From Chlamydomonas sphaeroides (taxonomy: Eukaryota > Chlorophyta > Chlorophyceae > Chlamydomonadales > Chlamydomonadaceae), in contig BDDC01000026.1 of the NCBI GenBank assembly GCA_001662425.1, forward strand, positions 25,648-89,647: a stretch of DNA of 64,000 nucleotides, written 5' to 3'. Shown piece after piece: positions 32,298-44,120 of the stretch (positions within the stretch are counted from its first letter, which is position 1; each line of letters starts with the position of its first letter). The notes under the pieces are model-generated. The model was not told the DNA's origin and did no database searches. It saw only the letters and a program-made list of their open reading frames with translations. The position numbers and the translations under genes were made by a program.

Positions 32298-35200
32298 ATG
32301 AATGACAAGTACATGGACGACTTTGAAAAGGCCTGGGAGGAGATGCACGGCCTGTCGGTCGGGGGCCCTGGCGGCAGGGCCCCGGGCAGCTCGCTGGCCG
32401 ACCGGCAGCGCAACATCTACGCCGCGCTGGAGGAGCCGTCCTCGTCGTTCCTGGGAGGAGGAGCGGCAGCAGGAGGCGGCTACGGCGGCAGCGGCTCCAC
32501 CTCCCCGCGTGGGCCCGCAGGGTAGGGGCTAGGGGCGGGCGGTAACTGCTGCGGAGCTGTGGGCCGAGCAAGGCGCCGCGCGGCTGTGCAGCACCGGCTA
32601 ACCGGCACAGCTCGGGCGGCCGCACCGGCTAACCGGCATTGCCCGCGCGACGCGGGCATCAAAGGCCAGCAGCTGGCGGGCGCTGGCTGCCCCGGCCCCC
32701 GCCAACTCGTTGTGCGGGGGTGTCTCGGGCGCGCTGCTGGCGCCAGCAGGACCGTGCGGCCGCCGGGTGGCAGCACGGCGCAGCAGCCAGGGGTTGCCGC
32801 CTGGCGGGGGACGCGGGCGCCAGCAGATGGCGCCAGCGCAGGGCAGGGCAGGGCAGCGCCTTGCGCTCCCGGCTGCGCGGTGGGGCTACTAGCGGGGGCC
32901 CTTGGCGCCGCGTGTCTGCACGGCGCGCTGGTGTTGTTGCTCCCAAAGGCCGATGCAGCATGGGCATCGCCAAGTTGCGCCCACGACCCACCTGCGCCGC
33001 TGAGTACGAACCACCCCTCACCCCGCACCCCTCGCCCCTCATTCTGTCTCCGCAGCCGGCGTCCCTCCTACGGCGTCTCGCCCTCCCGCGGCGGCCGCCG
33101 CCCCGGCCTCGGCGCTGGCGCCGGCGCCGGCCCAGGCGCCGCGCCACTGCCCTTCTCCTCCTCCCCCAGCTCCGGCGCACGCATCCCCTCCGCCGGCCGC
33201 CGTGCCCCGCCCCTTGGTACCTCCCCATCCCGCCCCACCTCCTCCTACGCGCCCTCCTTTCCCGCCGCCGCCGCCGCCGCCGCCGGCCCCGGCTCCTCCG
33301 CCCTCTCCGCCGCCGGCCCAGCCCGCGCTGCGCCCAGGGGCCCTGCGCTGGCGCCGCGCTACCCGGCACGCGTCACGTTGGGCTGGAGCTCCGGTCCGGT
33401 GGATCCGGCCGGAGTGCTAACGGACCTGTCGGACCGGCCAAACACCTGCTCCGCCGCGGACTGGGGCCGCGGCGAGGTTGTGATTGGCAGCACCGACCAC
33501 GCGCTCTACGTGCTGGACGCCAACCGGGGCATACGCAAGCGCACGCTGTACAGCAAGACCTGCGGCCACAGCGAGTGGGTGGCGGTGGGCTGGAGCAGCA
33601 CGGCGCCTGGGTGGCGGAGTGGGGGGCAGAGTTGTTGTGGGTGGGGTGGCTGCAAGGATGGCGGGCTGTGGTTGCGGGGCCGGGTGCAGGGGCGGCGGGG
33701 AGAGAGCTGGCGCGCTTACAAGGATGGCAGAGCTAGCGCCTGGCGCCCGTGTCGGGCCTCCCACCGCAGCGCGCGCCAGCACGGGTTCAGTCGCCGCGCA
33801 TGTTGCAGCCCACAGCGTCGGTCGCCCACACCGGCCTCTTTATTTACCGCGTACCTCCCCATCCCCACGGCACCCTCCGTCAGGTGGGTCACCTGCGTCA
33901 CCTACACCCCCGACGGCCGCATCGTGTCGGGCGGCATGGACTCCAAGGTGTGGGTGTGGCCGGCGGGCGGCACGCGCGGCTTCCAGGCGGAGGCGCACTT
34001 TGGGCCCATCAGCCAGGTGGGCGGCAGGGCGGGGCGGGACGGGACGGCAGGGTTGCGCGAACAGGGATTCAAGGTGTGTCGGTAGACAGGCAGGGCCTGG
34101 GGTACGGTAGTTCCAGGCACCGGCAGTGCGGGTGGGCATGCGGGCTGGTGATTGGGTAGGATGCAAGGCCACGGGATGCCGCGTCTGCCATGGTGCTCTC
34201 GCGCTTGGCGGTGAGCAGTGGAGCGGTGGCTGGGCTGGGCAAGCGGCAGGCAGGGAGGGGCAGGGCAGAGGGGCGCGCGGAGGCTTGATCGGCGGTGCGG
34301 ACTGGCGGGGCATGGGTGCCGGGTGGCGTTGATGGGGGGCACGGGGTGGTGGGGCCCGACACGCCACGTGGCGCCGTGCGCAGGTCAAGTACGACCCTTC
34401 GTCGGGCCTGGTGGCTTCGGCCTCGTACGACAAGACCATCCGGCTGTGGCAGCTCGGCGCCCGGCCGCACGAGGCGGGCTGCCTGCAGGTGCGTACGGAC
34501 AGTGTACGGCACTCAGTCACCGGTAACCACCTGGAGGTCGAGAGCAGCTCGATGCGTGCACGCCGCCTCCTCCTCGCCGCTTGCCTGCTACCTGCTGACA
34601 GCCCCAACCGCCAACCGCCAACCGCCAGGGCCACGAGGCGCCGGTGCTGGAGATGCAGATCAGCAACGACGGGAGGATCGTGACGGGTGCGTGCACGACA
34701 AGGCCCACACCAATCCCCACTGACACTCTTGGCCCTGCTTCCCCGGCCCTGCTTCCCCGGCCCAGCTTCCCCGGCCCTGCTTCCCCGGCCCTGCTTCCCC
34801 GGCCCTGCTTCGCCGGCCCTGCTTCGCCGGCCCGCCGTCAAATGACCCCCGCCTAACCTTGCCCTGCCCGCCGCACCCCAGGCGACCGCAGCGGCAACCT
34901 GATGCTGTGGGACACCAGCAGCAGTACGGCATCCTGGCGCATGCGCGCCGTACACCAGGGCCACGTCACCAGCCTCGCATGTGGGTGGCCGGGTCCCCCG
35001 GAGTGTGCTGTGTGTGGCTTGCGTCGTTGTTGGGGAATGCTACGTGTGGGACAAGCCCTGAGCGCAGGGGCTCGGGGCCATGCCCGGTGCGCGGTGCACA
35101 CGTGTCTGAGGCAGCTGCGGCTATGCTGACCCCGCGCAGGGTTCGACGAGAGCGGCAGCGGGGGGCGCAGCGGCGGCGGCGCGATGCCCGAGCTGGCGGG

Positions 35201-35947
35201 CTGCTTTGTCAGCGGTGGCCAGGACGGCTACGTCCGGGTGTGGGATCCCCGGGCCAAGTGAGTGCGGATGCACCTAGCTCCGGCCTGGGGCTACGTAGAT
35301 GCCCCCGGCTCACTGCTGCCGTCCTGACTGCCGTGCTGCCGTACCGCCAAACAGGGCAAACTTGGCCAAGATCGAGCTGCACGTCAACGAGCAGGTACGG
35401 CGTTTGGCGTACGGCAGCACCCCGAACCGCGCACAGCAGCAGTCGTCGCTTCCCCAGCCCAACCCTACACCTGAACCCCTACCCTCGAACCCCAGGGCCG
35501 CGGGGCGGTGGGCGACATCATCGCGGGAGGCCCCGCGGCCGCGGGCATGGTCGTCACGGCCGGCGCCGACGGCACCATGCGCACGCTGGACCCTCGGCTC
35601 GGGTTCGCGCTGGCTTCCACCGTACGGCTGACCAACTTCCCGTACAGCATGACGGCGGCGGGCGGCATCGCGGTGGTGGGCTGCGGCGACGGCTCCGTAC
35701 ACTTCATCGACATCCAGGTACGGACCGCACACCCGCCGCTGTTCCGGTCTGGTGGCAGCGCCGTGCCCCCAGTTCGTACACAGCGCCGCCGCCCTCGCCG
35801 CCCTGGCGCCCCACACGCATGCAGAGCGGCCGGACGCAGTATGCCATCGGCGCCAACCGGGCGGCGGTGCGCTGCCTGGAGGCCACGCAGGACCGCCTGC
35901 TGGCCTCGGGCGACGACGGCAACGCGGTGCTGTACACGTTTTCGTGA
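32298..35947 (+). CDS. WD40-repeat (beta-propeller) protein
   Basis: Ten phase-consistent exons: 32298-32521, 33056-33574, 33884-34016, 34384-34488, 34629-34686, 34882-34980, 35140-35257, 35355-35394, 35496-35717, 35825-35947; 546 residues. The start is MNDKYMDDFEKAWEEMHGLS. A Ser/Pro/Gly-rich linker runs to about residue 190. Six to seven WD40 blades follow, with typical strand motifs: GEVVIGSTDHALYVLD, GRIVSGGMDSKVWVWP, GLVASASYDKTIRLWQ, GRIVTGDRSGNLMLWD, CFVSGGQDGYVRVWDP, MVVTAGADGTMRTLDP and LLASGDDGNAVLYTFS. GH dipeptides precede several blades. Such propellers are protein-interaction platforms; nothing here identifies the complex. A 14-bp minisatellite sits in intron 5. An upstream non-coding exon is possible because an acceptor-like cgcag precedes the ATG. 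Confidence 0.87.
34731..34828. repeat. Seven 14-bp tandem repeats in a WD40-gene intron
   Basis: The unit ggccctgcttcccc is repeated seven times with single-base variants (one cagctt, two cttcgc). It lies between exons 5 and 6 of the WD40 gene. Confidence 0.92.
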
Positions 35948-37151
35948 GCAGCCTGAGGGCTGGCGGGCTGCGCTGCACAGCGTTCTTCATGAGCCCAACG
36001 TGCAGAGCTCCGGACAGTGGGCGGTCGCCAATGTTGGGCGGCGTCCGAGTGTCGGTTGGAGGGAGGTCGCTTGGGGCGGGCGGTGAGGGCCAGGAGGTGC
36101 GCTGGTGTGTGCAGCCTGCGGCGTTGCGCGGCGCGGCGAGCGCCTCCTGAGAAAGCCCAACGCGAGCGGCGTTGGGCCCGCCGCCGCGGCGGAGGGCTCA
36201 GCGGTGTGTGCCGTGGAGAGAGCGAGGCTGGGGCTGACAGCGCATACGGTAGACAGCGTGCGGGGGAGCGTCGTACAGGAGTATGAGGGCCCTTAGGTAC
36301 GGGGAATAAAGCGGGGAATGATGCGCAACGACATCCAAATGCAGACGTGCCTGGGGTTGCAGTGTGCGCGGAGTCGGTGCACAAGGCCACGTGCAATAAG
36401 CGCGGTGTGCCGACGCGCCCTTCGGGCGGCAGGGGGCATGGCTGCAGGCTGGGCTTCATAACTTAGAGCCAGCGTGGAAGTCATTACAGGGTACCTAACA
36501 GGCTGGGCTGTGCGGTAAATGTGGCGAGGCAGCGAGATAGGCCAACAGCTGGCGGGCTCCAGCTCCCTAGACAGGTGTGGACAGGTACTGCAGGTACTTC
36601 AGGAGGTGCGGTGCGGTGCTGCAAGCAGGTTACAGATATTCCTCCTTTGACTTCGTTCTAGTTTATCATAAGCATGTGGTGTGGGCGACAGGGGTGCAGG
36701 AGCGAACAGGCGTGTGACGGCGAGCACCGCCGTGAGCATGGGTGAAGTGGCGAGGACGTGCCCAAGCGTGTCGCGTGTGGGGCCACAGTGGCGCAGGCGA
36801 GTGCCGGCACGGCATCACCATCACCACGCGCTGTGGGCAACATGCCTCGCCTCCATGCGGTGTAATAACGGGCGCTCCCACTGCTACAACCACGATCGCC
36901 CCTGCAGCCCCGCCAGTAAACCGCGGAGCACGGCCCCTGCACCCCCTGCCTGCGGGCAGCCGACGGTCTCCTGCAGCCTTCGGTGGCCCAGCGCTCCCGC
37001 ACATCCCAAAATGCGGGCAGCTGCTGCCTGGCCCCCTCGCCGTCATCCCGCCGCTACCGCTGCAGCCTCCACCTGCAGCCGCCACCACCCCAAGGAGCTG
37101 CACGGAAAGCCAGGGGGCGCAGCAACCCCCAACGCCCGAGCCGCCCGCTGC
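35948..37151. other. Convergent 3' region of two genes
   Basis: The WD40 gene (+) and the RRM-like gene (-) converge here. A minus-strand TGTAA at 36634-36630 lies inside a dispersed repeat and could terminate the minus-strand transcript; on the plus strand TGTAA occurs near 36861. No gene is supported. Confidence 0.5.
36625..36674 (+). repeat. Dispersed CTCCTTTGACTTCGTTCTAG repeat, copy 3
   Basis: gcaggttacagatattcctc then ctttgacttcgttctagttt and atcata match the reverse complement of 44121-44172 over about 45 bases with few differences. This is the longest shared version of the family in the window. Confidence 0.85.
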
Positions 37152-40100
37152 TCACGACTCCGCTCCGCCGCCGCTGCCGCCGACCCCTTTGTCCCCATCC
37201 CGGGCCCCGGCCCCATCCTCTTCGCCCGCGTCCTCCTCCTCGTCCTCCTCCTCGTCCTCCGGCTTCTTCCCAAAGTGAGCCGGCAGGCGCTTGCGGCTGC
37301 GCCGGAAGAAAGGGGCCCGCTGGTCGTCGCTGACGCCGCCGTCCTCCCCGCTGCCGCTCTCAGAGGGCGGCGGCTCGATGCCCAGCGCAAAGAGCTTGGT
37401 CAGCAGGTCCACCGCAGCCGGGCCGCTCCAGTTGCTGGCCGCCGCCGCGGCAGCCGCCGCCGCTCCGCCGCCGGAGCTGCCTGGCGGCCGCGGGAAGCCG
37501 CTGCTGCCGCCGCCGAAGCCCGTGCCAGACCCCGGCGGCGGGCAGCACAGGCAGGGCGCGGAGCCGCCGCCGTGCGGCAGCCTGAGCGCCGCGGCGGGGC
37601 CGTTGCTGACCAGGACCTGGCTGCCGGTGGCGGCGGCGGCCCCGCGTCGGCGGCGCGGCGCGGCGCGGTAGGCGGTGCCACTGGAGGACGCCGTCCGGGA
37701 GCTCTCGGCTCGCTCCGCCGCCGCCGCCGCCGCCGCCTCGTCCTCGCCCGCGTCGGCCAACGCCGCAGGCACCGCTGTGGGCACCACCGCGGGTGTGGGC
37801 GCGGGTGTGGGCGCGACTGGGGCCTCGGCCTTCGGCTCGGCGGCGGCGGCCTCTGCCTCCGCCGCCTCCGCCTCCGCTGCGGCCTCGTCCATGGCGTCCA
37901 GGTCAGCCGGGTGGAAGCGACCAGCTGGACGGAAGCGCCGCGCCGCTGCCGCGGCTGTGGCCGCCGCCGCCGCCGCCGCGGCGTCCCCGGCGGCGCCGCC
38001 GGAGCGCCGCGCCGCCGCCAGCAGCTCCGCCACCACGCCAGGCAGCAGCACACCATCGTCCTCCTACGCGGCAGTACGGCAGCGTACGGCTGAGCGCACG
38101 GCAACTGCACTGCCAGGCACGGCCGCCGCCGCGCCGCCTCGGCAGCGTAGGGCCCCGCCCTCCAGCCCCTCCTCTAGCTTGCAGCCCCGGCGGCCGCACC
38201 TCGACTCTCAGGCCGCACCAGCCGGCGGCGCGCGGCACGATCTGCTGCAGCGCGTCCAGGGGCTTGTCGGGCAGCACCACGCTGGACCACGACAGCAGCT
38301 GCATGGGTGTGGGCCGGCAGGGGCAGCGGTTGAAGCGGGCTGCGGCGCAGACAGCCGCTGCCGCGGTCCCGCAGGCGACGGGAGAGCTGGCTGACAAACA
38401 GGCGTCGTGTCCCGAGGACGGGCGGAAGTGGAAGGAGGGGAAGCGGCACCTACCGAGTTGTACGAGACGGCGTCCGGACACACGAGCAGGAAGCGCCGCT
38501 CCTGCGCGGAGGCGGTGGCGCAACAGCGGGACGACGCAGGAGCGGCAGCTTGGCACCAAGGTGTGCTGGCGTTGCGGATGCCAGCCGCAGGGAAGGGAGC
38601 GGCCGCGCGGCAGCTGAGCCAGCTCGGAGCCTTGTGCGGCGACCTGCGAGCCGACCCGCTTGCAGCCTGCGCCCTTTGTACCCTGCACACAGCCCCGCCC
38701 CAAGCCTTGCCCACCTGCGGTGCGGCGTGCGGCGGCCCGGGCAGCGCCAGGCCCGACCCAAACAGGCCCTCCAGGTCCGCTGCGTCCAGGTGGCCAGGCA
38801 GGCCGGTGAGCAGCACCTGGACACGAACGGGCACGAGCAGGGACACGAACAGGTGGGAGGCGACGAGCAGGCACGAGATAACGAGTAGGCAGCGGGCCGG
38901 GCTGTGGCCGCGGGCGGGGCTGTGGCCGCGGGCGATGTGAACAAGGTGACTATCAGCACGCGGGGGTACGCTGCTAGGCTCCAACGCAAGGCGGAGCCGG
39001 CGCTTCCGTGCGGGGGGGCGGGGCGGGGACCCCGGCGCCCCCTTGGCGCAGCGGACCCCGAGCGCCGCGCGCGCAGCAGCCCGCCGGGCGTGCTGCCAGC
39101 GCACCTTGCGCACGGACGGCCCCGCCTCCCGCATTCGGCTGCTGAGCGTCTCGCGGGTGACCGGCAGCGGCTGCTGTCCGGCCGCGCTCGGCCACGACTG
39201 CACCAGCACCTGCGCTCGGGGACACACGCAAGCAGCGGTGCTTCGGTACGCTCGCCACGGCAGCCGGCAACACGAGACGCGCCGGCAGCAAGGAAGCTGC
39301 TCTAGAGGATGCAGCGTAAGCCCCCCAGGGACTCTGGCGCCAGCGTTCCACATACGACCTGTTCCTTATGACGCCTGCAGCCCAGCCAGTCCCGCCACAG
39401 CTACCGGTACCCACGATAAAGCACCCTCACCCGCAGCGGGCGCCAGCTGGCCGGCCCTCCGGCGTGCAGCGGCGGGCAGTACAAGCGGAGGCCGTTAAGC
39501 GCCAGGGCCGCGAGCGCGTCGTGCTCTGCGGTGAAGCGGACCACCGCGGTTGCGGGCCCCGTAGCGGCAGCAGCGCCGGCTGCGGACCCGCCGGCTGTTG
39601 CGCGCGGGTGAGCCACGGCCGCGAGCAGCGGCGCGGGGACGGCTGTCTGGGGATTGACCAGCCGGCCAGCCATGAGAAGCGTGGCCAGGCTCTGCGGGAG
39701 GCGGTGCATGGGGACGGGCTGAGCAGGGCAAGAGCTCGGAAGCACATGGTGCCCACCTGACCCCCATGAGTGCCGACCCACATGAAACTACGGAGCCCCG
39801 CGTTGCTGGTAGCGACGCTGCAAGGCCGGTGCAGCCCGACCCACATTTCCCGTTTCCTGCCCTCCCATGCCGCACCTCCGGGTTGTGCGGCGACGGAGCG
39901 GACACCACCACCTGCCACGCCCCGCCCGGCGGCACCGCCGGCTGCTGATGCTGCTTGGCCGCGGGCACGACCACGGCTGCGACCGCCGGCCCCGGTGGCA
40001 TCCCCAGCGGTGAGGCCACCCGCTTGACCGCTAACCTCGGCCGCCGGTGCTCCTGGGCCTGGAGGGCCGCGCCTTGCGCCCCTTCCCCATCCCGCTGATC

Positions 40101-41362
40101 CTCGTCCCAGCCCGGCGGCACGAAGGGGTTGGCGCCGCGCCAGGCGGCTGCACCTGACGCGTCGGCGTCTCCGGGCGCGCAGCAGCACCCCGCGGCGCAG
40201 GCGTGGGCGGCCGCGAGGAGGTCGAGGTCGGGGGGCTCCATATCTAAGGCGTCCAGGGCGGCGGCCAGCTGCTGCAGGTCTGGCAGGGCAGCGACAACGG
40301 GGCAGTGCAGGGAGGGGAGGCGCGGCTTGCGCAAGCGGGGCGGCGCGCAGGGTTGGCGCTGGGTTGTAGAGGCAGCTGCAGCGAGGGCACAGCAGCACGA
40401 CTGCGGCCGTGCAGTCGGCTGATGGGGCTGGCCGGTGGATTAAGCACTCGGCTGCCACACACCACTCCCGTGTTTGCTTGCAGGCCGTGCGCTGCAAATG
40501 TGTGGTGCGCGGCTGCTGGGCAGGGTGCCGCGATGGCTGACCGCTCACCAAAGGTGTCTGGCACAGCGCCGACGGGCCGTGCTGCCGCCGCCGCCCCAGG
40601 CTGCTCCGCCACGGGCTCGGCGGCCGCGGGTGCGGCGGGTTGAGCAGAATCGGCGCTGCTCGAGCCTGCGGCGCCACCATCGCCGCCGCCAGACGCTGGC
40701 TCGTCATCAGGGACAAGCAGCAGGCTGATGAGGTGGTCCAGGCCGCCGCCGCCGCCGGTGCCGCCCCCGAAGCCTACGCCGGCGCTCGTGCTGGGAGCAT
40801 CAAAGGACGGGCCATCAAAGGACGGGCCATCGGTGGTGGCAGCGGCCATCCGCGCGGCCGCGCTCGCGCGCTGCGCACTGCCGGCGCCCGGCCGGCGCCC
40901 GCCGCTGGTAGCGGTGACCCGGCGGTTCTTCGCGGAGAGCCCGGTCCTGCTTCCGCCACTGGCGCCGTGGAGTCCTGCGGAGCCAGGGGAAGGTGTGAGG
41001 CGTATGGCGTTGGGGCAGGGACACAACGGAGTATGTATGACCGCTCCCATTAGAGTCCGCTCACAGCAGGACCTCTGTGCCATATGTGGTCCTTGGCAGC
41101 CACGTCTGTTGCGTGCAGTCATCCGCACGACGGCGCCGCTGGAGAGGCGGGTGTTACCTGCAGAGCCTGGCGCGAGTCCGGGCGTTGAGCCGAGGCTGAA
41201 GCACGGGGCGTCATTATCAACGCTGGGTGCCAGGCTCGAGGCTGCTGGTGTATTCCACGCGGCGTCGACGTGGACAGGAGCGATGGCGGCACTGGGCGTG
41301 GAGGGTAGCGCCGCTGCGTGAAGGACGGGATGCCCGGGATGTGACAAGCCGTGTCGAGGCAT
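37152..41362 (-). CDS. Large low-complexity protein with weak RRM-like segments
   Basis: Nine exons on the minus strand: 41362-41158, 40974-40549, 40279-39876, 39691-39431, 39209-39105, 38816-38715, 38501-38454, 38298-38200, 38063-37152; about 853 residues, phase kept throughout. The N-terminal third is Gly/Ser/Ala-rich with a duplicated GPSFDGPSFD. A possible RRM-type fold covers LATLLMAGRLVNP, TAVVRFTAEHDALAALALNG and WRPLRVLVQSW; a second one starts VLLTGLPGHLDAADLEGLFG. The C-terminal third is Ala-rich, then very acidic (EDEEEDEEED). RNA binding is an inference from these short segments only. An in-frame ATG at 41497 is an alternative start. The donor of exon 3 could be 39 bases upstream, at GGAWQ. 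Exon structure is moderately secure; function is not. Confidence 0.6.
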
Positions 41363-42270
41363 TGCGCCGCGGCTAGTGCAGTGCGCTGTCCCCGACAGTC
41401 CTTTGTGACCGCCCCGTGCATCAGAGCTTACCAAACACGAAGCCAGGCTTGGAAGGCGTCTGTGCGTCCCCCATTCTGCTCGCCCGTTCCAAACCAATGG
41501 ATGGCTGCAGCGTATTTGCTGTTAAAAGCAGATGGTGAAAGTTTTTACTGACACACTACAGCATTTGAGCGAGCATGGCGCACACAGATTCTGTTGGCAG
41601 TAGCTTTAGCTGCACGCGGGCACGATGAGTTGCACTACAAGTATTGATTGTCTCAATGAAGTGGTTTTAACGATCCCATTCCCAATCTTGCGCGCCACCC
41701 CGAGCATGTCTCCGGCCCTGTGTCTCCCGCCCTGGCCCGGCGCATCGCACTAAGCGAACCCCGCCTTTGCGCTCCTTGCGCTACTCTCCATGCACGTAGT
41801 ATCCCTGTGCCGCATGGATCCGGCAGTCCTATGTACATAAACTGCCTGGTGACGCAATTGAGACGTCACGGGCAGCATGGAGCGGGCCTTCGGGTGGGGG
41901 AGGTTGGGAGGAGACTTACCAGGGGGGTAGAGACCCCCTGGAGAGACCCCCTGACCGAAGGGCCCCCTGCACCTTGACACTGACAATGGCAGGGGCCTGC
42001 AACGTGCAAGGCGATGAATTCAACCAAAGGGAAGCCAACTAAAGCATGTAACCTGTGAAAGCGGAAATCCGCAAGAACCGCCTGCGTAGCGGCCAGGGGA
42101 CAGAACGCAGCAGCAGTGTGCAAGGTGACGCTCTTATGAAGCATGCGGTCCAGAGCGAAAAGAGGACGGGACCAGTCTGTAGCGGTGTGACAACCAGGGC
42201 GGAGATGGGTGCGCGCATGAGCGCGTGCATACGTTGAGTGTCAAGGATTGTCCTGGGCTCCTGGCCACTA
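41363..42270. other. Spacer between RRM-like gene and Fanzor element
   Basis: About 900 bases of lower-GC DNA hold the promoter of the minus-strand RRM-like gene. The only structured feature seen is the nested inverted repeat at 41882-41968. No coding frame is convincing. Confidence 0.5.
41882..41968. other. Nested inverted repeats (strong potential hairpin)
   Basis: An outer pair gggccttcgg / ccgaaggg-ccc encloses an inner pair ccagggggg-t / accccctgg, followed by a direct repeat of agaccccctg. Folded, this gives a stem-loop of about 85 bases. No coding frame crosses it. It could be a small structured RNA or the end of a decayed element. Confidence 0.6.
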
Positions 42271-42520
42271 ACCTCCTTTGAATTCGTTTGAGCTTGTAAT
42301 AAACCTGCCCCAGCTGCGCATAGGTGCATGGCTCGCCCCCAAAAGAGGCCACCCAGACCAGACGCACACCGTCGGTCATTACGCGGTCATAGCTGGGACT
42401 ATCTTAGGGGTCCCGGGCACACCGACCTCCGTGCCCTCACCCCACGGGCCGGACATAGCCGCCCGAACTGCATCCACGGCAGGAATGCATATCTTAACGC
42501 CCGCCGCCGCTGCCGCCGCT

Positions 42521-43531
42521 CTAACTGTGTCGCGGCCGCTTGCGGTGGCCGCTACTCCCCCCTCCGCCTCCGCCGCCCGGCCCATCGCCGCCCGGCCCAT
42601 CGCCGCCCGGCCCATCGCCGCCCGGCCCATCGCCGCCCGGCCCATCGCCGCCGCCAGGGCGGAAGCAGGCCGGGCGCTCAGCCCCGAGCAGCTGGAGGCA
42701 CAGCAGCAGCAGCATGTTAAGAGCAGCGTTGAGGTCGCGATCTGGTGGGGGGAAGGACGGGGGTGGGCAGGAGCGTGTCGGTACGCTGCCGGTGTTACCG
42801 CGCTGTCCCGCTGCTGGTGTTACCCATTCACCCCGCCACCCAGTCACCCAACCATACCCCGCGACACTCACTCCATGTCGTGCCACAGCCTTGGCAGACT
42901 TGCACGCCATGCGCACGCCGCGCCCCAGGTAGCATCTCCGCATGCAGCCGGCTGCACCCGCAGTTGTTGCAGACCTCGGGCGTAGGGCAGGGGCCGCGCA
43001 CACTCCGTGACACGTCGAGCAAGCACCTCTGGCTACCCTTCTAGTTATGCACTCTTTCACGCCACCTTCCACCCAACACCCTTCGTATCTGCGAGGTGCG
43101 GCACTCGTTGATTATGACCACGTGCCGCGCGTACCACTCGCGCTGTCGCGCAGCAGCCGCACGAAACTCCTTTCGTGGCGGCTGGCGCTGGCGCCTGATC
43201 GCCGAGTTCCCCCCGGCGCTGCCGCATTCCCAGCCCACCACCACCTCCTCCTTGGGCCGCCCGCCAGTCAGTCGCACGGCTTCGCGGTGCAGCACCCGGT
43301 GCTTGCAAATGTACATCTCGAGTCGCTTCTTGCGCTGGCGGGGGTCGAAGTAGTGCGCCAGGAGATCCTGCACGCCCAGCCCGCCCCTGCCGGCGAACAG
43401 GCGCTGCAGCCGCGCCTCGTGAGCGGCGCGGGTGGCAACCCTAAAGGAGCGAGCAAACGTTATCCCTTTGTCCTCTGTCCTGGCGTACACGCAGGCGTTC
43501 CTAGGTCCACCGTCCACAAGCGTGCAGGGGG
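42521..43531 (-). CDS. Fanzor-type (eukaryotic TnpB-like) RuvC nuclease, C-terminal half
   Basis: Three exons: 43531-43080, 42974-42872, 42741-42521. The first opens on LVDGGPRNACVYART, the RuvC-I aspartate motif of this family. KEEVVVGWECGSAGGNSA and VVIINECRTSQ follow; the second is the RuvC-II glutamate plus the RTS that precedes the zinc ribbon. The second exon gives the paired cysteines VCNNCGCSRLH and VCQGCGTTW, and the third gives NRDLNAALNMLLL, the RuvC-III aspartate motif. Known relatives (TnpB, Fanzor) are RNA-guided DNA endonucleases encoded by transposons. A Gly/Asp tail with five GGDGP repeats ends the chain. No convincing N-terminal half is found up to 44170 (an ATG frame near 43751, MVTRQRVSP, is possible), so the gene may be truncated. 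The exon 1-2 junction is irregular, leaving IRR between RTSQ and the first Cys. The family call is firm; activity is unknown. Confidence 0.75.
42573..42652 (-). repeat. 15-bp coding minisatellite (GGDGP x5)
   Basis: Five copies of a 15-base unit read GGDGP in the tail of the Fanzor-type protein after NRDLNAALNM. The unit keeps the frame, so copy-number changes would lengthen or shorten the tail without a frameshift. Confidence 0.9.
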
Positions 43532-44120
43532 CTCAGTGTTGGGCTAGATTGGCGACATGAGGGTTTGTGTGTCAGAGTTGCACGTCGGGTGGTTCGGTCT
43601 GGAGTTACGGCGTGCCAAGTGCCGCATGGGCTGGTACAGTGTGTTGGCTAAAGGCAGCGTGCGCGCTCTGGCGCGGCCATTTCCTTCGCGTTTTGGTGGC
43701 GGTGCCCTCGGCACTCAGGCGGATGGGAGAGACACGCTGTCGAGTCACCATGTAAGCCTTCATCAGTCGCTGCCATCATCTCAACCGGGACTCACCGATA
43801 CGTCATAGCCAGCTCATTGATGGTTGCGCTCCGACCCCCTTCCAACCCTCTTGGGCGCCCAGCGGGCCGCCACCAGCCAGTGCCGGCAACGGGGTACAAC
43901 ATCAACAGGGCAGAACTTCAGCTCGCCCAACGGTCCGTCGCCCCGCTGGCCCAGGGCAGGCCGCTTCCCGCCTGGCGGGACTCAAGACTGTAGCTTTTCC
44001 TCCTCCCCCACGAAGGGCACACACAGAGCCGGAAATGCGCAGCGGCGGGCTTTCAGGTAGGCGCTGGCAGGCTCAGGGCACCGAACTAAGTGCTACTTGG
44101 TAGGGCTGTTTGTCCACAGC

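Noticed and set aside
36681..38093. 470-codon plus-strand open frame
   Set aside because: It lies opposite the acidic/Ala-rich last exon of the minus-strand RRM-like gene and is explained by high GC and few stop codons.
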